From NCBI GenBank assembly GCA_002420005.1, contig DIHE01000127.1, positions 573-22,657 of the forward strand: a stretch of 22,085 bases of DNA. Direction: 5' to 3'. Under the pieces are notes generated by a model. It saw nothing but the letters and a program-made list of their open reading frames with translations. It was not told the DNA's origin and made no database searches. This document shows, piece by piece, positions 1 to 6,422 of this stretch. This stretch comes from Holophagales bacterium UBA5704 (GTDB taxonomy: Bacteria > Acidobacteriota > Thermoanaerobaculia > Multivoradales > UBA5704). Within the stretch, counting starts at the first letter, position 1, and the number at the start of each line of letters is the position of its first letter. The translations under genes were made by a program, and so were the position numbers.

Positions 1-6
1 CCCTCC

Positions 7-140
7 CCCCCTCCCCGCCCCTCCCCCGCAAGCGGGAGAGGGCGCCACCGCCCTCCCGGAGTGAGCCCTGCAATGCAACGGGACCTGATCCCGGTTCTGG
101 ATTCCCCTCTCCCGCTTGCGGGGTAGGGGCGGGGAGGGGG
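7..140. repeat. REP-doublet (REPIN/MITE-like) element, copy 1
   Basis: Two 36-bp arms (7-42 and 105-140) are inverted copies with one mismatch, separated by a 62-bp spacer. Each arm is itself a near-palindrome: a C-rich half, a short AA or TT turn, then a G-rich half, with core GCAAGCGGGAGAGGG. The arms differ in the bases flanking them inside the element: the left is followed by CGCCACCGCCC, the right (read inward) by GGAA, so the element has a direction. It ends 1 bp before the dapD stop codon, so the dap transcript would carry a long hairpin at its 3' side. This could stabilise the RNA or end transcription, but no T-tract is present. A related copy at 4069-4189 has the opposite polarity. 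Confidence 0.9.
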
Positions 141-141
141 C

Positions 142-1014
142 CTACCGTAGCCACTCCTCGATCCGCGCCCGCTCGTCGGTCGACTCGTCGCGGTATTTCA
201 CGATCACCGGGGTGTAGAGCGACAGGCCCCACTCCCGGCCGGCGCCGCGCGTGACGGCGCGGGAGCCGGGGACGACGACGGCCTCCGCGGGGACGACGAG
301 CGGGCCGTCGTCCGGTGCGCGGTGGATGGTGCCGTGGACCAGGTCGTAGAGCGGGGTGGAGCGGGTGAGGAGGACGCCGGCGGCGAGGACGGCGCGGCGC
401 TTGACCACGGTTCCTTCATAGACGCCGCAGTTGCCGCCGATGAGGACGTCGTCTTCCACGATCACCGGCAAGGCGCCCACCGGTTCCAGGACGCCGCCGA
501 GCTGGGCGGCGGCGGAGAGGTGGACCCGCCGGCCGACCTGGGCGCAGCTGCCCACCAGGGCATGGGAATCGACGAGCGTGCCGTCGTCCACCCAGGCGCC
601 GACGTTGATGTACATCGGCGGCATGCAGGTCACCCCGCGGCCGAGGTAGACGCCGTCGCGGATCGAGGAGCCGCCCGGCACCACCCGCACCCCGGAGTCG
701 AGCGACAGGCCACGCAGCGGATAGGTCGCCTTGTCGAAGAAAGGGACGGCGTGCTCGCCGGTTCCGACCGACATGTCGACCAGGGTGCCCATCCGGAAGC
801 CGAGGAGGATGCCGCGTTTCACCCAGGGATTGACCCGCCAGCCCGAGGGCTCGGCGGCATCGGGCTCGGCGGCGCGGAGGGTCCCCAGGTTGAGCGCCTT
901 CTTGAACCGGCCGAGCAGCTCGAAGTGCTCCGGCTCGAAGGTGCTGCGCCCTTCCGCGAAGAGCGCCTCGATGGCGTCGTGCAGCTCCTGCCGGGAGTAG
1001 ATGACGTCGCTCAC
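142..1014 (-). CDS. dapD: 2,3,4,5-tetrahydropyridine-2,6-dicarboxylate N-succinyltransferase
   Basis: A 290-residue cytoplasmic enzyme that transfers succinyl from succinyl-CoA to tetrahydrodipicolinate, the step that commits the pathway to the succinylase branch of DAP/lysine synthesis. The N-terminal half carries NPWVKRGILLGFRMG. It is followed by a left-handed beta-helix of hexapeptide repeats with the DapD signatures MPPMYINVGAWVDDGTLVD, GSCAQVG and GGVLEPVGALPVIVEDD. E. coli DapD is about 274 residues and has the same order of motifs. The start is a GTG that overlaps the dapA stop (GTGA), which indicates translational coupling. It is the last gene of the visible dap run and is followed directly by the palindromic element at 7-140. 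Confidence 0.97.
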   Translation of the reverse strand: MSDVIYSRQELHDAIEALFAEGRSTFEPEHFELLGRFKKALNLGTLRAAEPDAAEPSGWRVNPWVKRGILLGFRMGTLVDMSVGTGEHAVPFFDKATYPLRGLSLDSGVRVVPGGSSIRDGVYLGRGVTCMPPMYINVGAWVDDGTLVDSHALVGSCAQVGRRVHLSAAAQLGGVLEPVGALPVIVEDDVLIGGNCGVYEGTVVKRRAVLAAGVLLTRSTPLYDLVHGTIHRAPDDGPLVVPAEAVVVPGSRAVTRGAGREWGLSLYTPVIVKYRDESTDERARIEEWLR

Positions 1015-1922
1015 CGCCCCGGCGTCCCCGCGCCCGTGCCGTCGTGGGGGATGAGGCCCAGATCGGTCAGCACGGTCTCGATCTTGCGCAGGCTGTCCGG
1101 CCGCGGCGTCGTGGCGGGCAGGCGCCAGACCGGTTCGAGAAGGCCCATCATCGCCATCGCGGCCTTGACCGGGCCGGGGTTCGATTCGATGAAGTTGATC
1201 TCCATCAGCGCATGCAGCCGCCGGTGGATCTCCACCGCGCCGGGGAAGTCGCCTTCGAGCCCGAGCGAGGTCATGCGCGCCATCGGGAAGGGGACTTCGT
1301 TGGAGGCGACGGAGATCACCCCGAGACCTCCCAGCGAGAGCACCGGCACGGTGAGCGCATCGTCGCCCGAGAGGACCGCGAAATCCTTGGGGACGACCTG
1401 GAAGATGGCGGCGATCTGGGAGATGTTGCCGGAGGCTTCCTTGACCCCGATGACCGTCTCCAGGGTGGCGAGGCGGGCGAGGGTCGCGGGATCGACGTTG
1501 ACGCCGGTGCGTCCCGGCACGTTGTAGACCACGATGGGCAGCCGGGTCGCCTGGGCGACGGCGCTGAAGTGCTCATAGAGGCCGTCGGGCGTGGGTTTGT
1601 TGTAGAACGGGGTGACCACCAGCAGGCCGTCGGCCCCGAGCGCCTCCAGGTCGCGGGCGAGCGCCACGACCTCGCGGGTGTTGTTGCCGCCGCAGCCGGC
1701 GAGGACGGGGGTCTTCTTCTTCGCCTCGTCGAGGGTGATCTCGACGACGCGCAGGTGCTCCGGCCGGGTCAGGGTGGGATTCTCACCGGTGGTGCCGCAG
1801 GGCACCAGAAAGTGGATGCCCGCTTCGATCTGGCGTTGCACCAGGCGGCGCAGGGTCTCTTCGTCGAGCGACTGGTCCGGCCGGAACGGCGTGACCAGAG
1901 CGGTGCCACAACCTTGGAACAT
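1011..1922 (-). CDS. dapA: 4-hydroxy-tetrahydrodipicolinate synthase
   Basis: A 303-residue class I aldolase that condenses pyruvate with aspartate semialdehyde, the first step specific to DAP/lysine. Catalytic residues fall at the same numbers as in E. coli DapA: Thr44-Thr45 (CGTTGE), Tyr107 (TPFYNKP), Tyr133 and Arg138 (YNVPGRTG), and the Schiff-base Lys161 (GVKEASG). The ATG is preceded by GAGGAA seven bases upstream. It starts 20 nt after the dapB stop and ends in a 4-nt overlap with dapD. Whether the enzyme is inhibited by lysine cannot be read from the motifs seen. Confidence 0.98.
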   Translation of the reverse strand: MFQGCGTALVTPFRPDQSLDEETLRRLVQRQIEAGIHFLVPCGTTGENPTLTRPEHLRVVEITLDEAKKKTPVLAGCGGNNTREVVALARDLEALGADGLLVVTPFYNKPTPDGLYEHFSAVAQATRLPIVVYNVPGRTGVNVDPATLARLATLETVIGVKEASGNISQIAAIFQVVPKDFAVLSGDDALTVPVLSLGGLGVISVASNEVPFPMARMTSLGLEGDFPGAVEIHRRLHALMEINFIESNPGPVKAAMAMMGLLEPVWRLPATTPRPDSLRKIETVLTDLGLIPHDGTGAGTPGR

Positions 1923-1942
1923 GGTGGTTTCCTCGGGGTCTC

Positions 1943-2668
1943 TCAGGACCGGACGATCTCTTCCCAGACGTCGCTGAACGCATGGACGCCGCGGCGTCCG
2001 ATCATCCAGCGCGCGGCGCGGAGGGCACCGCGGGCGAACCCGGATCGGTCGCGTGCGCGGTGCTCGAGGACGATGGTATCAGCCTCGGAGTCGAAGCCGA
2101 TCTGGTGGGTGCCGGGGATCGCGCCCGCCCGGTTGCTGGCCACGTCGAGCCGCCGCGCCCATCCCGCCGCTTCCATCGTGCGGCGGATCTCGTGCAGGGT
2201 TCCGGACGGTGCATCTTTCTTCTTGCTGTGATGGATCTCCCAGAGCCAGGCTTCATAGGAGGCCTCGTGGGCGAGCAGGTGGGAGGCCGCTGCGGCCAGC
2301 CGGTAGAAGACCTGGACGCCGATCGAGAAGTTGGCGCCGTAGAGAAGCCCGGCGCCGTGTGCGGCCTGGCTCTCCACGAGGGCGCGCACCCGCGGCAGGT
2401 CCTCCTGCCAGCCGGTGGTGCCGACGACGACGGGGACACCGAGCGGGGCGAGGCGTTCTGCGTTGGCCAGGACGGCGCCGGCCACGGAGAAGTCCACCGC
2501 GACGTCGATGCTCCGGAAGGCCTCCGCGGTGATGCCGGAGCCTCCGGCGTTGCTCGATCCATCCAGGCGGAGGGCGATCTCGAATCCGTGCTCCGGTGCG
2601 AGCTGCTCGACGAGCCGCCCCATCCGGCCGGTTCCGAGCAGGGCCAGGCGGTTCCTCCGGTCGCTCAT
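1943..2668 (-). CDS. dapB: 4-hydroxy-tetrahydrodipicolinate reductase
   Basis: A 241-residue NAD(P)H-dependent reductase acting directly after DapA. The N-terminal Rossmann motif is GTGRMG. The active-site segment IHHSKKKDAPSGT has the paired His and the Lys expected of the family, and is preceded by ANFSIGV. A C-terminal substrate segment RAGAIPGTHQIGF follows. The reading frame stays open far upstream, but the ATG at 2668 is chosen because it overlaps the lysC stop (ATGA) and places the GTGRMG loop near residue 12, as in known DapB proteins. At 241 residues it is slightly shorter than E. coli DapB (273). Confidence 0.96.
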   Translation of the reverse strand: MSDRRNRLALLGTGRMGRLVEQLAPEHGFEIALRLDGSSNAGGSGITAEAFRSIDVAVDFSVAGAVLANAERLAPLGVPVVVGTTGWQEDLPRVRALVESQAAHGAGLLYGANFSIGVQVFYRLAAAASHLLAHEASYEAWLWEIHHSKKKDAPSGTLHEIRRTMEAAGWARRLDVASNRAGAIPGTHQIGFDSEADTIVLEHRARDRSGFARGALRAARWMIGRRGVHAFSDVWEEIVRS

Positions 2669-4065
2669 CCGACGGGCTCCTCGGGGTGGAGGTGGAAGAT
2701 CTTCTCGTGCAGCAGGGTGACCGCGTCCGGCGCGCTCTCCTCGGAGGTCAGGCAGCGGAGGCACGGCGCGGCGCTGCCGGTGAGCACCAGGCGGGGCTCC
2801 GAAGCGGCGTCGAGCGCGCGGATCTCGGCGAGCGTCTGTTCGACCAGCTCCGGATGGGCCGCGAGGTCGTCCGACACCAGGGAGACGACCGCCCGTCCGG
2901 CGCCCACCTGGACGTCCCCGGCGGCGGAGAGCGCGCCGCGGATCTCGAACAGGCGGTCTTCCAGATCGAGCGCCAGCTCGATGCCCTCGGCGCGGACGCC
3001 GAGGACCTGGAGCGACGGCCGGTAGCGTTCGCAGATCGCGAAGACCGCGGCCTGGAAGCCCGGCCCGTCGCCGCGCACGGTGAGGAGGCGGGCGTTGGCG
3101 CGCCAGCAGATGGACTTGATGCCGGGCGGGGCGGCCGGATTGCGGCGGCCGATCAGGGTGCCTTCGCCGATGCCCCGCTCCAGGTGGGGGTTCCACGAGT
3201 TGAGGATGCGGATGGGCACGTTTGCCCGGCGCGCCGGCCCCAAGGTGCCCCAATGGGGTTTCTTGGCGCCGGAGCAGGCGAGCTCCAGGCCTTCACCGAA
3301 CGACAGGGTGCGGATGCGCCGGGCGCCGGGCACGAGGCGGGGGTCGGCGGTCATCATCCCGTCCACGTCGGTCCAGATCTGGACCTCCTCCGCGCCGAGG
3401 GCGGCGCCGACGATGGCCGCGGTGAAGTCCGAGCCCTCCCGGCCGAGGGTGGTGGTGATCCCGTCGCGCGTCGCCCCGACGTAGCCACCGACCACCGGCA
3501 CTCGGCCGGCTTCGAGGTGCGGCAGGAAGGCGCGGCGCATCCGTGGCTCGGTCTCTTCGTAGATCGGTTTCGCGCGGTTGAACGAGTCGTCGGTGACCAG
3601 CACCTGCCGGCAATCGATCCATGGCGCTTCGAGGCCGTCCCCCGGGCGGTCGAGGGCGAGGGAGGAGATGGCGGAAGACAGCAGCTCGCCGTAGCTCGCG
3701 ACGGCGTCGGCCGCCTGCGCCGACAGCCGGCCGTCCCGGCCGATGGCGTTGATCTGGGACGTGAGATCGCCGAGGTAGCGGTCGAGCATCGCCTCCAGCA
3801 CCGAATGGCCGGCCGGCTCCACCACGGCGTGCGCCACCTGGTGGTGGTACTCGCGCAGCTCGTTCAGGATGGAGTGAGCCTTCGGCAGGTCGAGATCCCC
3901 CGCCGCCGCGGCATCGGCGCAGCGCAGCAGCCGCCGGGTGGTCTTGGCCATCGCCGACACCACCACCACCGGCCGGCGGTGGAGCTGGCTGCGCACGATC
4001 CCCACCACCCGCTCGATCGATTCGGGTGCATCGACCGAGCTGCCGCCGAATTTCATCACGATCAT
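2665..4065 (-). CDS. lysC: aspartate kinase
   Basis: A monofunctional aspartokinase of 466 residues that phosphorylates aspartate and so opens the pathway to lysine, threonine and methionine. The kinase domain begins KFGGSSV and contains TLGREGSDF and IWTDVDGMMTADPR. The C-terminal third is ACT-like regulatory sequence. No homoserine dehydrogenase is fused. The ATG at 4065 is preferred over an in-frame GTG 30 nt upstream because a GGGGAGGGGG purine run lies just before it and MIVMKFGG is a normal N-terminus. That ribosome-binding run is part of the palindromic element at 4069-4189. The segment after the kinase core reads SGAKKPHWGTLGPA, unlike the usual GAKVLHP form. The stop overlaps the dapB start. 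Confidence 0.96.
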   Translation of the reverse strand: MIVMKFGGSSVDAPESIERVVGIVRSQLHRRPVVVVSAMAKTTRRLLRCADAAAAGDLDLPKAHSILNELREYHHQVAHAVVEPAGHSVLEAMLDRYLGDLTSQINAIGRDGRLSAQAADAVASYGELLSSAISSLALDRPGDGLEAPWIDCRQVLVTDDSFNRAKPIYEETEPRMRRAFLPHLEAGRVPVVGGYVGATRDGITTTLGREGSDFTAAIVGAALGAEEVQIWTDVDGMMTADPRLVPGARRIRTLSFGEGLELACSGAKKPHWGTLGPARRANVPIRILNSWNPHLERGIGEGTLIGRRNPAAPPGIKSICWRANARLLTVRGDGPGFQAAVFAICERYRPSLQVLGVRAEGIELALDLEDRLFEIRGALSAAGDVQVGAGRAVVSLVSDDLAAHPELVEQTLAEIRALDAASEPRLVLTGSAAPCLRCLTSEESAPDAVTLLHEKIFHLHPEEPVG

Positions 4066-4068
4066 GAG

Positions 4069-4189
4069 CCCCCTCCCCTGGCCCCTCCCCCGCAAAGCGG
4101 GAGAGGGGAAAAAGACCGCTCCTTACGGGCCGACTTCGGGTGGGCGGTGGCGCCCTCTCCCGCTGCGCGGGGGAGGGTCGGGGAGGGGG
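4069..4189. repeat. REP-doublet element, copy 2, inverted relative to copy 1
   Basis: Inverted C-rich/G-rich arms at about 4069-4108 and 4153-4189 are separated by a 44-bp spacer. Each arm carries the same core as the element at 7-140. The inner flanks identify its orientation: here the GGAA flank is on the left arm and the flank matching CGCCACCGCCC is on the right arm, the reverse of copy 1. It fills the whole gap between the asd stop (4190) and the lysC start (4065). In the transcript, the arm next to lysC contains that gene's purine-rich ribosome-binding run, which can pair either within its own arm or with the arm next to asd. Confidence 0.9.
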
Positions 4190-5236
4190 TCACAGCAGCC
4201 CCTCGCTCTGCATCAGCTCCGCGTTCAACAACGCCGCTCCGGCGGCGCCGCGCAGGGTGTTGTGGGAGAGGCAGACGAGCTTCCAGTGGAACAGCGGGCA
4301 CGGGCGCAGGCGGCCGACCGAGGCGGCCATGCCGCGCTCCAGGCCGGCGTCCTTGCGGGTCTGCGGGCGGTCGGGAGCGTCCAGCACATGCACCGGCCGG
4401 CGCGGCGCCGAGGGGAGGCCGCGCTCCTGGGGCACGCCGCGGAAGCTCCGGAGCGCCGCGAGGAGGTCCTCCTTCTCCGGACGCTTCTCGAACTCCAGGC
4501 TCACCGTGGCGAGATGGCCGTCGATCGCCGGCACGCGGGTGCAGGTGGCGCTCACCGCCAGGTCCAGGGCGCGCACGGCGTCGCCGTCGAGGTCGCCGAG
4601 GATCTTCTGCATCTCGGTCTCGACCTTCTCTTCTTCGCCGCCGATGTAGGGGATGACGTTGCCCAGGGCGTCGAGCGACGGCACGCCGGGGTAGCCGGCG
4701 CCGGAGACCGCCTGCATCGTGGTGACCATCGCCTTGCGCGGGCCGAACGGCTTGAGCGGTGCGAGCGCCATGACCACGGTGACCGCCGCGCAGTTCGGAT
4801 TGGTGACGATCGCCCCTTCCCAGCCGCGCTCGCGCCGCTGCACGGGCAGCAGGCCCAGGTGTCCCGGATTGATCTCGGGGACGAGGAGGGGCACCGTCGG
4901 GTCCATCCGGTAGTGGCTGGAGTTGGAGATCACGATGTGGCCGGCGGCGGCGAATGCGCGCTCGATGTCACCCGCGAGGTTCGAGGCCATGGAGGAGAAG
5001 ACGACGCGGGGGCCGCGCCCGGGCACGCACTCCTCGACGCGGCGCTCCGCCGCCTCGTCCGGCACCGCGCCTTCGAGCTGCCAGGCCATCGCTTCGCGAT
5101 AGGGCTTGCCGACGTTGCGGTCGCTCGCGCCGAGCCAGGTGGCGGTGAACCACGGGTGATGCTCCAGAAGCTGGAGGAAGCGTTGGCCCACCGTCCCGGT
5201 GGCACCGAGGATGCCGACTTCGATTTTTCCACTCAT
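4190..5236 (-). CDS. asd: aspartate-semialdehyde dehydrogenase, archaeal/fungal type
   Basis: A 348-residue NADPH-dependent enzyme converting aspartyl phosphate to aspartate semialdehyde, the branch-point substrate of DapA. It opens with the nucleotide-binding motif GILGATGTVGQRF. It carries the catalytic Cys in TNPNCAAVT, then TMQAVSGAGYPGVPSLD and NVIPYIGGEEEKVETE. These are features of the archaeal/yeast HOM2-like class rather than of the E. coli or Bacillus classes. The ATG at 5236 shares one base with the dapE stop (TGATG), and the Rossmann motif then lies near residue 9. The reading frame is open well upstream, but that part is the out-of-frame shadow of the dapE gene. It is followed by the palindromic element before lysC. 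Confidence 0.95.
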   Translation of the reverse strand: MSGKIEVGILGATGTVGQRFLQLLEHHPWFTATWLGASDRNVGKPYREAMAWQLEGAVPDEAAERRVEECVPGRGPRVVFSSMASNLAGDIERAFAAAGHIVISNSSHYRMDPTVPLLVPEINPGHLGLLPVQRRERGWEGAIVTNPNCAAVTVVMALAPLKPFGPRKAMVTTMQAVSGAGYPGVPSLDALGNVIPYIGGEEEKVETEMQKILGDLDGDAVRALDLAVSATCTRVPAIDGHLATVSLEFEKRPEKEDLLAALRSFRGVPQERGLPSAPRRPVHVLDAPDRPQTRKDAGLERGMAASVGRLRPCPLFHWKLVCLSHNTLRGAAGAALLNAELMQSEGLL

Positions 5237-6252
5237 CAGGGCGTCTCCAACAACAAAGCGCGGACCAGATCCCGGTAGAGGCCGACCGCCTCCACCAGCT
5301 CCCGCTTGGGCACCCGCTCCTCGGCGGTGTGCGCCACATGGATGCTTCCCGGTCCGAGCAAGAACGGCTTCCCCCAGGCCGTGAGGTGGGGGACGTCCGT
5401 GGTGTACTTGACAATGGTACTCGCGAATCCCGGCAGCGCACCCAGGTGAAGAGCCGGCGTCTCGCGTTGCGCCGCCACTTCCACCCCGGGCACAGAGGCG
5501 ATGGCCTCCTGGAGGCCGGCGCGCAGCTCCGCGGTGGGACCCACCGTGCGCAGCATGATCTCGGCGCGCGCCTGGTCTGCGATGACGTTCGCCGCCCGTC
5601 CGCCGGAGAGCGTCCCCACATTGAGCGTCGTCTCGCCGAGGAGGGGATCGGACGGCAGAGGCACCCGGCGCAGCCGGTCGAGAGCTTCCAGCAGCCGGTC
5701 GATCGCCGACACGCCCAGCTCCGGATAGGCCGAATGGGCCGCCTTCCCCCGGGCGGCGAGGGACAGGTAGAGCATCCCCTTGGACCCGAGAGCCAGCCGG
5801 TTCTCGGTGGGCTCGCCATTGACGAGGTACCTGGACCCGCGGGGGGACCGGTTGGCCGTCTTGGCCCCGATCGAATCGGTCTCTTCGCCGACCACGAGCA
5901 GCAGCCCGAACCCGCGGTCCCCCGCGGCCAGCAGCTCCTCCAGAGCCTTGATCATCGCCGCCAGGAGACCCTTGGTGTCGCACGCACCGCGGCCATGGAT
6001 GTGCACCTCGTCCTCGGACGAGGCGAAGAACGGAGGCACCGTATCCATGTGGGTGGAGAGCACCACCACCGGAGAGCCCCACGAGGCGAACAGGTTGCAG
6101 CGGTCCTCGGCGACCGGCAGCCGCTCGACCGTCCCGCCGGTGCGCCCGGCCAGATCGGAGAGATGGGAGAAGAGGAAGTCACCGACCGCGCGTTCCCCCC
6201 CGGTGACCGAGTCGATGTCGATCAGGGCACGGGTGAGAGGGAAAAGGTCCAT
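5236..6252 (-). CDS. dapE: M20-family metallohydrolase, probable succinyl-diaminopimelate desuccinylase
   Basis: A 338-residue dinuclear-zinc hydrolase of the M20/DapE/ArgE family. Metal ligands are visible in order: His68 and Asp70 (STHMDTVPP), the bridging Asp92 (GRGACDTKG), the Glu123-Glu124 pair (GEETDS), Glu147 (VNGEPTEN), and a late His in HVAHTAEER. The dimerisation domain includes AARGKAAHSAYPELG. The family also contains acetylornithine and LysW-lysine hydrolases. The adjacent asd-lysC-dapBAD genes, with dapD present, favour N-succinyl-LL-DAP as substrate. It is the first gene of the dap run. No strong ribosome-binding site is visible before the ATG at 6252. Confidence 0.82.
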   Translation of the reverse strand: MDLFPLTRALIDIDSVTGGERAVGDFLFSHLSDLAGRTGGTVERLPVAEDRCNLFASWGSPVVVLSTHMDTVPPFFASSEDEVHIHGRGACDTKGLLAAMIKALEELLAAGDRGFGLLLVVGEETDSIGAKTANRSPRGSRYLVNGEPTENRLALGSKGMLYLSLAARGKAAHSAYPELGVSAIDRLLEALDRLRRVPLPSDPLLGETTLNVGTLSGGRAANVIADQARAEIMLRTVGPTAELRAGLQEAIASVPGVEVAAQRETPALHLGALPGFASTIVKYTTDVPHLTAWGKPFLLGPGSIHVAHTAEERVPKRELVEAVGLYRDLVRALLLETP

Positions 6253-6300
6253 GGCGGCAGGCTCGCGCCAGGGAGATTATCCGGTCTGGCGGGCGGGGGG

Positions 6301-6413
6301 AAGGACTTCAAGGACCCAAAGGACACCAAGGACACCCCGGCCCCCCCGACCGGGAGCCGGTGTCCTCGAGGGTCCTTGTTGTCCTTGTCGTCCTTGTCGT
6401 CCTTTGGGTCCTT
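6301..6413. repeat. facing arrays of a 9-bp repeat in the cytochrome-dapE gap
   Basis: Four 9-bp units of AAGGACNNN run from 6301 to 6336. After a 22-bp GC-rich spacer, about six units of the complement, NNNGTCCTT, run from 6359 to 6413, one of them 10 bp long. The two arrays face each other, so the RNA from either strand can form a long, register-shifting stem. The best innermost pairing is between the GGACACC around 6330-6336 and GGTGTCC at 6359-6365. It lies about 10 bp after the stop of the octaheme cytochrome and upstream of dapE, where it could serve as a 3' stem or transcription barrier. There is no clear T-tract. Confidence 0.9.
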
Positions 6414-6422
6414 TGGCTTTCT

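Noticed and set aside
7..140. Rho-independent terminator after dapD
   Set aside because: The inverted repeat is strong but is not followed by a T-tract on either strand, and its structure and second copy identify it as a dispersed repeat element; a secondary role in termination remains possible.
1943..3253. Extended N-terminus for dapB
   Set aside because: The extension overlaps lysC out of frame and reads as Arg/Pro-rich shadow sequence; the ATGA junction at 2665-2668 gives a normal DapB start.
2596..4656. Plus-strand open frame (about 686 codons) across lysC and asd
   Set aside because: Crosses the repeat element and two real genes on the opposite strand; low-complexity translation.
4190..6082. 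One long protein joining the asd frame to upstream sequence (a possible fusion)
   Set aside because: The part upstream of 5236 overlaps the dapE gene out of frame and has no domain; the ATG at 5236 directly precedes the conserved Asd N-terminus.
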